Below are positions 36,050 through 44,014 of a DNA stretch of 64,000 bases, one piece after another. This stretch comes from an uncultured Bacilli bacterium (GTDB lineage Bacteria; Bacillota_I; Bacilli_A; RF39; UBA660). The position numbers were made by a program, and so were the translations under genes. The DNA lies in contig CAKOSZ010000007.1 in the NCBI GenBank assembly GCA_934119955.1, forward strand, positions 48,841 through 112,840. Reading direction: 5' to 3'. The notes beneath the pieces were generated by a model. It did not search any database. It saw only the letters and a list, made by a program, of their open reading frames with translations, and was not told where the DNA came from. The first letter of the stretch is position 1, and each line of letters begins with the position of its first letter.

Positions 36050-37075
36050 TTGAAATTATTAATTAGTTTAAATAACTTAGAATTAGAAAAATATTTAAAA
36101 TTTACTAATTCTTTTATTATTGGATTAAGGAATTACTCTGTTAATTACTGCGAGGCAACGCTTGATGAGATAGAAAAAGTTTTAAACAAATATCCGGATA
36201 TTGAGTTATTTGTTAGCATAAATAAAAATATTTTTAATGACGATTTAGACGATTTAAAACATAAACTTTGTTCTCTTGCTAGATTAAAAATTAAAGGAAT
36301 TATGTTTTATGATATTTCAATTTTATCATTAGTAAATAATATGCATTTAGACATTCCATTAATTATTCATCAAGATCATATGATAACTAATTACAATATT
36401 TGTAACTACTATGCTGAAAATGGAGTACAATATGCCTATTTAAGTACTGATATTACAACAGATGAAATCATAGAAATAAGAGAAAAAACAAAAATTAATT
36501 TAATAGTTTTTATTGCAGGAAATGTAATGATTACACATTCAAAAAGAAAATTACTTACAAACTATTATCAATATACTAATTCAAAAATGGAAAAAAGAGA
36601 TAGTTTAAATACTTTAAAAACTGGCGTTATTACTGAAAAAAAATCAAATAACATTGATGAACAATCTCAAAAATATTACATTGAAGAAACTGATTTAGGA
36701 ACAAATATTCTAACATGTCAAATTTTAAATGGAGCCCAAGCGTTTTTAAAATTTAGAGATTATTCAAATTTAAATAATAATGGTATTTCTTACATCGTTT
36801 TAGATAGTAACATAAAAGATTTAAAAACTATAAGCAAAAAAATCAATGATGAAAATATAAAAACTAGAAAAGATCAAGATAAAATTAACTTAAAAAAAAT
36901 AAGCAAGATTGAAAATGGTGAGCAATTATTTTTAAAATTACTAGAACTTTATTATTTGGCATTAAATAGAAAAATAGATGATGCAACATTTTTGAAAGAA
37001 ACTACTAATGTTTTAAATAATAATGATTTTGATGGCTTTTTTAGTAAAAAAACGATTTATAAGGTGAAAAAATGA
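36050..37075 (+). CDS. Peptidase U32-like tRNA hydroxylation protein, YrrN/TrhP1 type
   Basis: The protein has 341 residues, starting at TTG 36050, which follows AGAAGGGG and comes one base after the yrrM stop. An earlier in-frame ATG inside yrrM would overlap it by 40 bases and lacks support. The first part (LIVFIAGNVMITHSKRKLLTNYYQ) parallels the U32 signature region of its neighbour but lacks the Cys cluster. YrrN-like proteins lack those Cys and act with YrrO in forming ho5U34 on tRNA. That role is inferred from context and homology. Confidence 0.78.
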   Translation: MKLLISLNNLELEKYLKFTNSFIIGLRNYSVNYCEATLDEIEKVLNKYPDIELFVSINKNIFNDDLDDLKHKLCSLARLKIKGIMFYDISILSLVNNMHLDIPLIIHQDHMITNYNICNYYAENGVQYAYLSTDITTDEIIEIREKTKINLIVFIAGNVMITHSKRKLLTNYYQYTNSKMEKRDSLNTLKTGVITEKKSNNIDEQSQKYYIEETDLGTNILTCQILNGAQAFLKFRDYSNLNNNGISYIVLDSNIKDLKTISKKINDENIKTRKDQDKINLKKISKIENGEQLFLKLLELYYLALNRKIDDATFLKETTNVLNNNDFDGFFSKKTIYKVKK

Positions 37076-38265
37076 AAAAGGTAGAATTATTAAGTCCAGC
37101 AGGTGATTTAGAAAGATTAAAAATTGCATGTTTATATGGTGCTGATGCAGTATATATAGGTGGCAGAGAATATAGTTTACGTGCTAACGCAACAAATTTT
37201 AGTTTAGAGGAAATCGAAGAAGCGTGTAATTTTGCACACAAATTAAATAAAAGGGTTTATTTAACTTTAAATATTGTATTTCATAACGAGGATATTAACG
37301 GAGTTTATGATTATATAAAGAAAATTGTTGATGCAGGAATAGATGCATTTATTGTTAGTGATTTATTTTTAGTGAAGTACATAAAAGAAAATTTTAAGGT
37401 TGAAGTTCATTTAAGTACCCAAGATAGTATTACCAATCTTGAAAGTGTAAAATTTTTAAAACAAGAAGGTGTTGATAGAGTAGTTTTAGCAAGAGAAGTA
37501 AATAGAAATGATATTGAAAAGATAATTGCTACTACAAAAATGGATATTGAGGTATTTATTCATGGTGCTATGTGTACATTTGTAAGTGGTAGATGTGTAT
37601 TATCAAATTATTTTACTAATCGCGATGCTAATCGTGGTGGCTGTGCTCAAATTTGTCGTTTTTGTTTTGCATTAAATAATGATAAAGATAAAACTTTTTC
37701 AATGGCTGTTAAGGATTTAAATATGGCTAAATATATTAATGATATGATAAATATAGGAGTATCAAGTTTTAAAATAGAAGGCCGAATGAGATCACCTTTT
37801 TATTTAGCAACAGTTCTATCTTCGTATAGACGAATAATTGACGCGGTTTATAATAATACTTTAAATGAAAAAATCCTTGATAGAGAAACAAAAATATTAG
37901 CAAGGGTATCTAATCGTGAAAATAGTACTCATTTTTATGATCATTATGCTGATGTTAGTGATCAATATTATCTTGGCAGACAAGAAGTAAGTAATCAAGA
38001 CTATTTAGGTGTAGTATTAGAAAAAATTGATGATAATTTATATAAGATTAAACAAAGAAATTATTTTAAAATAGGAGATAAAATAGAAATAATTACACCC
38101 GATATGAACATATTAAATATGACAATTGATAATCTATATGATGAAAATTATAAAAAAATAGAAATTGCAAATCAAGCAGATGCAATATTATTTATAAAGA
38201 TAGATTATGAGTTGCCAATGTTTTCAATGTTAAGAAAAAAATATCTTGATGAAAATATTGATTAA
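37072..38265 (+). CDS. Peptidase U32-family tRNA hydroxylation protein, YrrO/TrhP2 type
   Basis: The protein has 397 residues. The U32 signature EVFIHGAMCTFVSGRCVLSN with NRGGCAQICR (about 163-200) is complete, giving four Cys that can hold an iron-sulfur centre. The start LLSPAGDLERLKIACLYGAD is also typical. Bacterial relatives (RlhA, TrhP) hydroxylate RNA rather than cut protein. ATGA overlap with the previous gene. In Bacillus udk follows; here udk is missing and greA comes after a 250-bp gap with its own promoter. Confidence 0.87.
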   Translation: MKKVELLSPAGDLERLKIACLYGADAVYIGGREYSLRANATNFSLEEIEEACNFAHKLNKRVYLTLNIVFHNEDINGVYDYIKKIVDAGIDAFIVSDLFLVKYIKENFKVEVHLSTQDSITNLESVKFLKQEGVDRVVLAREVNRNDIEKIIATTKMDIEVFIHGAMCTFVSGRCVLSNYFTNRDANRGGCAQICRFCFALNNDKDKTFSMAVKDLNMAKYINDMINIGVSSFKIEGRMRSPFYLATVLSSYRRIIDAVYNNTLNEKILDRETKILARVSNRENSTHFYDHYADVSDQYYLGRQEVSNQDYLGVVLEKIDDNLYKIKQRNYFKIGDKIEIITPDMNILNMTIDNLYDENYKKIEIANQADAILFIKIDYELPMFSMLRKKYLDENID

Positions 38266-38270
38266 AAAAA

Positions 38271-38293
38271 TGCAACAATATTATTATGTTGCA
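38271..38293 (+). terminator. Hairpin after yrrO
   Basis: TGCAACA / TGTTGCA (38271-38277, 38287-38293) form a perfect stem, but no T run follows on the plus strand. It may be a weak terminator. Confidence 0.35.
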
Positions 38294-38455
38294 TAAAATG
38301 AAAATGTTAATATATATTTTATATTTTGATTTGTTATTAATATAAAATTATTATGATTTCAAAAGTAAAAAATATTGGCAATTATTGATTATAGTATATT
38401 TTTAAATAACTTAAATTTATGAGTATAATATTTAAATTAACATTTGTGATATTTC

Positions 38456-38484
38456 TTGACTTTTGAACTTATTTATAATATACT
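38456..38484 (+). promoter_or_regulatory. Promoter of greA
   Basis: TTGACT (38456-38461), a 17-base spacer and TATACT (38479-38484). Confidence 0.65.
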
Positions 38485-38514
38485 TAATAAGAATTTATTT
38501 GGAGGTGTCGTAAA

Positions 38515-38979
38515 GTGGCAAAAACAGTATATTTAACACAAGAAGGATATGAAGATTTAAAAAAAGAATTAGATGATTTAATAAATGTAAAAAGACCAGC
38601 AAATATTAAAGCAATAAAAGAAGCAAGAGCATTAGGAGATTTGTCTGAAAATGCAGAATATGATGCTGCAAGAAATGAACAGGCTGAATTAGAAGGTAGA
38701 ATTCAAAAAATAGAACAAATTATGGAAAATGTTTCAATAATTGAAAATGTAGATAATAGTAAAGTTAGTATTGGTAATACTGTTTCTATAAAATATATTG
38801 ATGATGATGAAGAGGATGAATATCAAATTGTTGGAAGTCAAGAAGCAGATCCTTTTCAAAGTAAAATATCTAATGAGAGTCCAATTGCGCAAGCTTTGCT
38901 TGGAAAAAAAGTTGGCGATATAGTTGATGTTAATAGTCCAAATGGTGTTTATCAAATAGAAATTATAAATATCAAATAA
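38515..38979 (+). CDS. greA: Transcription elongation factor GreA
   Basis: The protein has 154 residues. The N-terminal coiled coil (YEDLKKELDDLINVKRPANI, EARALGDLSENAEYDAAR) carries the acidic tip DLSENAEY that reaches the RNA polymerase active site. The C-terminal FKBP-like domain ends PNGVYQIEIINIK. It rescues backtracked polymerase. It starts with GTG at 38515 after GGAGGTG at 38501-38507. Its position after the yrr genes matches other Bacilli. Confidence 0.96.
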   Translation: MAKTVYLTQEGYEDLKKELDDLINVKRPANIKAIKEARALGDLSENAEYDAARNEQAELEGRIQKIEQIMENVSIIENVDNSKVSIGNTVSIKYIDDDEEDEYQIVGSQEADPFQSKISNESPIAQALLGKKVGDIVDVNSPNGVYQIEIINIK

Positions 38980-39015
38980 AAAAGTAAAAATATTTAAAAA
39001 ATTTAAAGAAAAATG

Positions 39016-39044
39016 TTGACAATTCCAAGAACATCATTTAAAAT
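39016..39044 (+). promoter_or_regulatory. Promoter of the tRNA cluster
   Basis: A consensus TTGACA (39016-39021), a 17-base spacer and TAAAAT (39039-39044). Confidence 0.7.
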
Positions 39045-39087
39045 ATTATTTGTTGTTCTTGGTTATGTGTCCAGCGTTTGAATTTTT

Positions 39088-39163
39088 GTCTGGCTAGCTC
39101 AGTTGGTAGAGCAACTGACTCTTAATCAGTGGGTCTAGGGTTCGAATCCCTAGCTGGACACCA
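39088..39163 (+). tRNA. tRNA-Lys (CTT)
   Basis: The 76-base cloverleaf has encoded CCA. The anticodon loop CTCTTAA gives anticodon CTT. The T-loop is GGTTCGAATCC and the D-loop AGCTCAGTTGGTAGAGC. The acceptor stem (GTCTGGC with GCTGGAC) contains two G.T pairs at positions 4 and 5. Confidence 0.95.
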
Positions 39164-39176
39164 TTTAAAAAAATGC

Positions 39177-39205
39177 TTGCATTACTTTGAAGTTTGTAGT
39201 ATACT
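39177..39205 (+). promoter_or_regulatory. Second promoter, before tRNA-Ile
   Basis: TTGCAT (39177-39182), a 17-base spacer and TATACT (39200-39205). Confidence 0.5.
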
Positions 39206-39234
39206 GAATAAGTATTGACGAGTTCAATATAAAT

Positions 39235-39311
<77 letters not shown>

Positions 39312-39327
39312 TTTATAATTAAAATTT

Positions 39328-39404
39328 GCCTCAATAGCTCAGTTGGTTAGAGCACTTGACTGTTAATCAAGGGGTCCTAGGTTCAAGTCCCAGTTGAGGC
39401 GCCA
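39328..39404 (+). tRNA. tRNA-Asn (GTT)
   Basis: The 77-base cloverleaf has encoded CCA. The anticodon loop CTGTTAA gives GTT. The acceptor stem is GCCTCAA with TTGAGGC. Confidence 0.96.
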
Positions 39405-39413
39405 TTTTTTTTT

Positions 39414-39490
39414 GGCCAGTTGGTGAAGTGGCTTAACACACCGCCCTTTCACGGCGGCATTCACGGGTCCGAATCCCGTACTGGTCACCA
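39414..39490 (+). tRNA. tRNA-Glu (TTC)
   Basis: The 77-base cloverleaf has encoded CCA. The anticodon loop CTTTCAC gives TTC. The acceptor stem is GGCCAGT with ACTGGTC, and the T-arm is GGTCCGAATCC. Confidence 0.95.
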
Positions 39491-39501
39491 AAGAAGATTT
39501 T

Positions 39502-39527
39502 AACTCTCGAACGCGAGAGTTTTTTTA
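39502..39527 (+). terminator. Terminator of the tRNA cluster
   Basis: A perfect 8-bp stem AACTCTCG / CGAGAGTT with an AACG loop is followed by seven T residues. Confidence 0.85.
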
Positions 39528-39712
39528 TTGCAAAGTGGGGGTGTGTTAAGTTTTAAAAAAATACATATTACAAAAAAATAATAGAGCAAATTTCAAGACT
39601 AAAAAATGGCTTTTCAAAAATCAGTTTTTACACATAAAAAGTGCTCAAATCAACTGTTTATCTTTTATTTTGCGGCAAATTTTAACTAAATAATTTTTTT
39701 AACAAAAAATAC

Positions 39713-39742
39713 TTGACTAAATGAATTTATATGTAATAGAAT
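39713..39742 (+). promoter_or_regulatory. Promoter of tnpB
   Basis: TTGACT (39713-39718), an 18-base spacer and TAGAAT (39737-39742). Confidence 0.5.
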
Positions 39743-39763
39743 ATCTTTCAACAAGGAGGGAAA

Positions 39764-40936
39764 ATGCTCATATATAAGACATACAAATTTAGAATGTACC
39801 CGAATGATATTCAAAAAGAAAAAATCGCTTTATTTTTTAAAGCACGAAGATTTATTTATAACAAATATCTATACGAATTAAAAAATAATCAGTTGAAAAG
39901 AAAAATAAGCACCTACTCATTTAAAAACTTTCACGATGATTTCATTAAATTAAAACAAGACAATCCTTGGTTAAATGATATTGATGGTTGTATAATGCGT
40001 ACAACGTTACAAGATATTAATAGTGCATATAATAAATTTTTAAGAGGTGAATCTAATTTTCCAAAGTATAAAGGATACTATCAAACACAAACCTATAAGA
40101 CCATATGTATACGTCATAGTTATAAAAATTTTAATACACAAAGCATTATACTTGATTTAAATAGAAAAATAATTAAATTACCAAAATTAGGCGAAGTAAC
40201 AATAAGAGGATATCGAAATATTAATGAATTTACCAAAAAATTATTAAGTGTTACTATTAAAAAAATAGGTAAAAAATATTATGTCTATGTATTAGCATAT
40301 GAAAATCAAAGTGATAGTCAAGCAGAACTTAAAACAATTGTAGGAATAGATCTTGGTATCAAAAATATGATAGTAACCAGTGATGGAGTAAAATACCCTA
40401 AATTAGATACAAAACGTCTAGAATATCAAATTAGTTTATTACAAAAAAAACTTTCACAAACACAAAAAAGAAGTAAAAATCGAGAAAAAATAGTCTTACA
40501 AATCCAAAAAAAATATCAACAAATAGTTAACAAAAGATTAACACAAATTCATTCTATTACAAATGAACTTGTTAAAAAATATGACATAATAGTAGTAGAG
40601 AATCTATCAGTACGTGAAATGTTACAAAAAAATAATTCGTCATTATCAAACAAAATTCAAAATACAGCCTTTTACGAAATTGTTAGACAATTAGAAAATA
40701 AAACCTGTCAGGCAGGAAAAAAATTAATTAAAATTGATAAATTCTTTCCTAGCAGTCAATTGTGTTCTAAATGTGGTTATCAAAATCAAAAAATCAAAAA
40801 TTTAAATATAAGAAGTTGGATTTGTCCAAATTGTGGTACAACTAATGATAGAGATGTAAATGCAAGCATCAACATTATGAAAGAAGGTTATAGAAAGTAC
40901 TTAATTAGCAACTCTAAAATAACTTTAACGAACTAA
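39764..40936 (+). CDS. tnpB: TnpB RNA-guided nuclease (IS605 OrfB family)
   Basis: The protein has 390 residues, full length for TnpB. The N-terminal helical segment (YKTYKFRMYPNDIQKEKIALF) is standard. The split RuvC site is intact: Asp in VGIDLGIKNM (about 195), Glu in IIVVENLSVREM (about 278) and Asp in NDRDVNASINIM (about 363). The zinc finger CSKCGY / CPNCGT lies between the last two. TnpB cuts DNA guided by an omega RNA made from the element's 3' end, next to a short motif. AAGGAGG at 39753 precedes the ATG. All catalytic residues are present, so the nuclease may be active although TnpA is missing. Confidence 0.93.
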   Translation: MLIYKTYKFRMYPNDIQKEKIALFFKARRFIYNKYLYELKNNQLKRKISTYSFKNFHDDFIKLKQDNPWLNDIDGCIMRTTLQDINSAYNKFLRGESNFPKYKGYYQTQTYKTICIRHSYKNFNTQSIILDLNRKIIKLPKLGEVTIRGYRNINEFTKKLLSVTIKKIGKKYYVYVLAYENQSDSQAELKTIVGIDLGIKNMIVTSDGVKYPKLDTKRLEYQISLLQKKLSQTQKRSKNREKIVLQIQKKYQQIVNKRLTQIHSITNELVKKYDIIVVENLSVREMLQKNNSSLSNKIQNTAFYEIVRQLENKTCQAGKKLIKIDKFFPSSQLCSKCGYQNQKIKNLNIRSWICPNCGTTNDRDVNASINIMKEGYRKYLISNSKITLTN

Positions 40937-41086
40937 GATAATTAGTTATCTTTTATAATATTAGTACGGTGGCGACCATCGGAAATAAGTCTATTTACAA
41001 ATTTATAAATAGAAAAGGAAAATAGTGATGTTTTCCAGATAGTTCAAAAATTTCAATTTGAATTATCTTAGTTCTAGCCCTTGACA
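40930..41086 (+). ncRNA. Candidate TnpB omega RNA scaffold
   Basis: A perfect 14-bp inverted repeat (40930-40943 with 41061-41074) closes a region that holds several smaller hairpins: AAGATAA/TTATCTT (40935-40952, competing with the outer stem), CGGTGG/CCATCG (near 40968-40981), CTATTTA/TAAATAG (40991-41012), GGAAAA/TTTTCC (41017-41036) and TTCAAA/TTTGAA (41043-41062). It starts at the tnpB stop codon, where omega RNAs lie. The exact 5' end and guide start are unknown; a guide would begin just past about 41080. Confidence 0.6.
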
Positions 41087-41109
41087 ACTGGTCTTTTCTA
41101 TTTTAAAAT
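41081..41109 (+). promoter_or_regulatory. Promoter of gpsB
   Basis: A consensus TTGACA (41081-41086), a 17-base spacer and TAAAAT (41104-41109), starting right at the inferred right edge of the TnpB element. Confidence 0.7.
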
Positions 41110-41133
41110 ATTAATAGAAAGGATTTGATATTT

Positions 41134-41487
41134 ATGTATAAGGATGAATTTAATCTAACAAGTGATATGATCTTGGAAAAGGATTTTAAGATTGACACAA
41201 GAGGTTATCGCTTAAAAGAGGTAGATCAGTTTTTAGACCTTGTTATTGCAGATTACGAACATTTTTATGCTATTATTAGAAACCTTGAAAAAGAAAAAGA
41301 AGATAATTTAGAGCAAATTATAAATTTAAAGCAAGAAATTCGTAATTTAAAAACTAACGTTGAAATTGTAAAAGCGGTTGATAATATTCCATCTGGTGGA
41401 GCAAATCTTGATGTTTTGAAAAGACTATCTAGACTTGAAAAAGTTGTATATGGTAAGCAAGAGGATACTGGAAGTGAAAATGAATAA
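41134..41487 (+). CDS. gpsB: Cell-division protein GpsB (DivIVA-like)
   Basis: The protein has 117 residues. The DivIVA/GpsB membrane-binding N-terminus (LTSDMILEKDFKIDTRGYRL, EVDQFLDLVIADYE) is followed by a coiled coil and a short C-terminal helix (LDVLKRLSRLEKVVYG). GpsB coordinates septal and side-wall peptidoglycan synthesis. ATG 41134 fits GAAAGGA at 41117-41123; an in-frame TTG at 41125 is too close. RNase P RNA follows directly, as in Bacillus. Confidence 0.92.
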   Translation: MYKDEFNLTSDMILEKDFKIDTRGYRLKEVDQFLDLVIADYEHFYAIIRNLEKEKEDNLEQIINLKQEIRNLKTNVEIVKAVDNIPSGGANLDVLKRLSRLEKVVYGKQEDTGSENE

Positions 41488-41490
41488 AAT

Positions 41491-41842
41491 TTAATGCTTT
41501 GGCAAACGCTATATTCTTTGTAATATAGAGGAAAGTCCATGCTCACAATAACTGAGATGTTATTAGTGTTCGTGCTAAGGGAAAAAATAACCTTAGGTAG
41601 TGAAAACTAACGGCTATGAAATAACCTAAGTTTTAAAATATGGTTAAAGTAATTATAAAAGTGCTATAGTGATGAATAATCTGGAAACGGAGGAAGTGGA
41701 ACATAGTAAACCCCACGAGTGAGAAACCCAAATAATGGTAGGGGAGCTTGGGAATTGAAAATGAACAAAACCTGAGATTGTAATGCAATAGATAAATGTT
41801 TGCCACCTTTTTAGGTACAGAACATGGCTTATAAAGCATTTT
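41491..41842 (+). ncRNA. rnpB: RNase P RNA
   Basis: P1 is formed by AATGCTTT (41493-41500) and AAAGCATT (41833-41840). The conserved core blocks GAGGAAAGTCCATGCTC (near 41530) and ACAGAACATGGCTTATA (near 41818) are both present, with GTGAGAAACCC between. The length of about 350 bases and the place after gpsB fit a Bacillus-type RNase P RNA. A T run at about 41841-41850 ends the gene. Confidence 0.93.
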
Positions 41843-41861
41843 ATTTTTTTTGAGGTGAAAT

Positions 41862-42347
41862 ATGAAAGAAATAGGAGAATATTTACGACAAGAAAGACGT
41901 AAAAATGGTGTTGGAATAAATGAGGCAAGTGAAGATTTGGATATTAATTCACAGCTTTTAGAGGCAATAGAATCTGGAAATTATAAAGCATTTAAAGACG
42001 TATTTGAATTAAAAACAGCAATAAGAAGTTATGCTAAATATTTAGGGTTAAATGTAGATGATATTTTAGATGATTTTAATGATTTTATTTTTGAAAAGAC
42101 GTCAAAAATTTCCTTAGATGATATAAAAAATGCTAAAAAAAATGATGAAAAAGTAATGCGTATTGCTTCCCCTTATACTAAAATTAAACATACTAGGTAT
42201 GATCTTGCACCGATAGTTTTGTTAATTGCAGTTCTTCTTTTTATTTCTTTAATTGTTTATATAATTTTAAAAGTTTCACATGATGATCCAAAGATGACAT
42301 ATGAGTTATTGATTGAAAGAAGGGTAGTATATGAATTTACCAAATAA
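41862..42347 (+). CDS. RodZ-like helix-turn-helix membrane protein
   Basis: The protein has 161 residues. The N-terminal RodZ-type HTH (EIGEYLRQERRKNGVGINEA, LEAIESGNYKAF) is followed by a basic linker and one membrane helix (APIVLLIAVLLFISLIVYIIL). Only about 20 residues lie outside, so the periplasmic domain of classical RodZ is lost. RodZ links MreB to wall synthesis. It precedes pgsA as in Bacillus and overlaps it by 17 bp. GAGGTGAAAT precedes the ATG. Confidence 0.82.
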   Translation: MKEIGEYLRQERRKNGVGINEASEDLDINSQLLEAIESGNYKAFKDVFELKTAIRSYAKYLGLNVDDILDDFNDFIFEKTSKISLDDIKNAKKNDEKVMRIASPYTKIKHTRYDLAPIVLLIAVLLFISLIVYIILKVSHDDPKMTYELLIERRVVYEFTK

Positions 42348-42912
42348 ATTATCATTATCAAGAATTATTTTAACTATTGTTATTATTATATTGTGCCTTT
42401 TTCCGTTTTATAGTATAGGAATAAATGTTCCAAAATTTAATATTAATGGAATTATTGTCGATTTAACATATATAATTGCTGGCTTTATTTATATAATAGC
42501 TGCTGTAACTGATTTTTTAGATGGCAATATTGCTAGAAGTAGAAATATGATAACTGATACAGGTAAAATGTTAGATGCGATTGCTGATAAGGTTTTAGTA
42601 AATTCAGTTTTAATTATTTTTGCTGTAAAAGGATTTATCCCAGCACTTGTTCCAGTTATTTATATTTTTCGTGATGAAGTTGTAAATGTGTTGAAAATGG
42701 ATTTAGGAAATAAAGGAAAAGTAGTTGCCGCGATAAAATCTGGAAAAATAAAGACTGCTGCCATGATGATTGGCTTGGGATTAATGTTTTTCTATAATTT
42801 GCCTTTTGAATTAATTAATATAAAGGTTGCTGATTTTTTAATCTATTTTGCTGTAATAATGTCAATAATATCTGCAATTGAGTATTATAATTTGTGGAAG
42901 AATAACAGATAA
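42331..42912 (+). CDS. pgsA: CDP-diacylglycerol-glycerol-3-phosphate 3-phosphatidyltransferase
   Basis: The protein has 193 residues with about five membrane helices. The CDP-alcohol phosphotransferase signature is complete: DFLDGNIARSRN, then TGKMLDAIADKVL, giving the conserved Asp residues that bind metal. It makes phosphatidylglycerol phosphate. N-terminal NLPNKLSLSRIILT is typical of PgsA. Its start lies inside the rodZ-like gene. Confidence 0.93.
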   Translation: MNLPNKLSLSRIILTIVIIILCLFPFYSIGINVPKFNINGIIVDLTYIIAGFIYIIAAVTDFLDGNIARSRNMITDTGKMLDAIADKVLVNSVLIIFAVKGFIPALVPVIYIFRDEVVNVLKMDLGNKGKVVAAIKSGKIKTAAMMIGLGLMFFYNLPFELINIKVADFLIYFAVIMSIISAIEYYNLWKNNR

Positions 42913-43005
42913 AAAAGTTAAAATAATTGAAAAAAGTAAAAAAAACAAAATATTTATTGAATTAATTCATATATTATAGTAAGATATTCATAGGAGTTGA
43001 TATTT

Positions 43006-43215
43006 ATGTTATTAGACATATTACAAGTATTATTAGGATTTATAGTAGGTGGTGTTGTAGGATTTTTCGTTTCTAGAAAAGTTATGACAAAGTATTTGAA
43101 AAAAAATCCTCCGATTAACGAGGAAATGATAAAAACTTTAATGAGTGGAATGGGACGTACCCCAACACAAAAACAAGTTAATCAAATGATGAAACAAATG
43201 CAAAAGTATATGTAA
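43006..43215 (+). CDS. UPF0154 (YneF-like) membrane protein
   Basis: The protein has 69 residues. One N-terminal membrane helix (LLGFIVGGVVGFFVSRKVM) is followed by the family blocks LKKNPPINEEMIKTLMSGMG and TPTQKQVNQMMKQM. The role is unknown. ATG 43006 is chosen because AGGAG at 42992-42996 is 9 bases before it; an in-frame TTG at 42997 abuts the site. Confidence 0.88.
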   Translation: MLLDILQVLLGFIVGGVVGFFVSRKVMTKYLKKNPPINEEMIKTLMSGMGRTPTQKQVNQMMKQMQKYM

Positions 43216-43244
43216 TTAAATTTTTTTAAAAAAAATAATATTAA

Positions 43245-43432
43245 AAATTAAAAAAGAGATAATAATAGAAAATTTATTTATAGAGAATAATTGGTTGGTG
43301 CAAAATTATAATAAATCCTATTTATCTACTCTTGTTTTGAATTTAATAAATTCCGGTTCATAGCCGTTATAAAATTAAGCAAAAAAAAGGATGGTACCGT
43401 CGTAATGACTCCTTGAAGTACTATTCTTTTTT
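43245..43432 (+). promoter_or_regulatory. T-box riboswitch, serine-type specifier candidate
   Basis: The conserved T-box GGATGGTACCGTC is at 43389-43401. The terminator form pairs 43386-43397 with 43418-43429 (two G.T pairs) and ends in a T run. Upstream, a Stem I can be drawn from AAGAG (about 43253) with CTCTT (about 43329), and an upper helix ATTTATT/AATAAAT. The triplet just below that helix on the 3' side is TCC (43316-43318), a Ser codon, which fits serS in the operon. It should allow readthrough when tRNA-Ser is uncharged. Confidence 0.8.
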
Positions 43433-43460
43433 ATATTTATACATATAAAGGGAGGGAAAA

Positions 43461-43970
43461 ATGTTAAAAAAGTATTTTACAGAAGAAGACTATCAAAAGT
43501 TAAAAGAATCAAATGATTTATTGTATAAGACATTTGAATTAGTAATAAAATTATTTGATGATAAAACAGACAAAGGTGGTATGCCATACTTAAATCACCT
43601 AGTTAAAGTGTATGCAGGTGTTAAAGAATATGATGAAAAAATAATCGCATTACTACATGATGTTGTAGAAGATACAGATGTTACATTTGAAGATTTGAAA
43701 GAATTTGGTTATCCTGCCTCGATAATTGAAGCACTTAACTACTTGACAAAAAGAAAGGGTGAATATTATCCAGATTATATTGACAGAATAATTAATAGTA
43801 ATAATATACATGCTATGAACGTTAAATTGGCAGATTTAACACATAATATAGATATAAAAAGAATTAAAAACCCATCGGTAAATGACTACGAAAGGGTAAG
43901 TAAGAGATATGTACCAGCCTACAACAAAATTTTAAGTAAGTTGGAAGAACTAAAAAAAAGCAAAAATTAA
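43461..43970 (+). CDS. HD-domain phosphohydrolase (RelA/SpoT-HD-like)
   Basis: The protein has 169 residues and a single HD domain: PYLNHLVKV (His), IALLHDVVEDTDVTFEDL (HD pair and following Glu-Asp) and VKLADLTHNI (Asp). The pattern HDVVEDT plus KLADxxHN is that of the SpoT hydrolase domain and of stand-alone relatives like MESH1. There is no synthetase or TGS domain. It lies between the T-box and serS, so it is probably induced on serine starvation. The substrate is not known; (p)ppGpp is a reasonable but unproven guess. Confidence 0.75.
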   Translation: MLKKYFTEEDYQKLKESNDLLYKTFELVIKLFDDKTDKGGMPYLNHLVKVYAGVKEYDEKIIALLHDVVEDTDVTFEDLKEFGYPASIIEALNYLTKRKGEYYPDYIDRIINSNNIHAMNVKLADLTHNIDIKRIKNPSVNDYERVSKRYVPAYNKILSKLEELKKSKN

Positions 43971-44014
43971 TAGTAAAATTTGTACTATTAGATGAAAATA
44001 AATGAGGTGAAGAT

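Larger units (their letters stand above)
39528..41086 (+). mobile_element. IS200/IS605-group element with TnpB only (approximate ends)
   Basis: The unit lies between the tRNA terminator and the gpsB promoter and holds one tnpB gene plus a structured 3' region. No TnpA (Y1 transposase) frame is present, so it could only move with help from elsewhere (IS1341-like). The boundaries are guesses: the left end is somewhere in 39528-39700, and the right end is near the last structured base at about 41080. No terminal repeat or target duplication is expected for this group. Confidence 0.6.
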
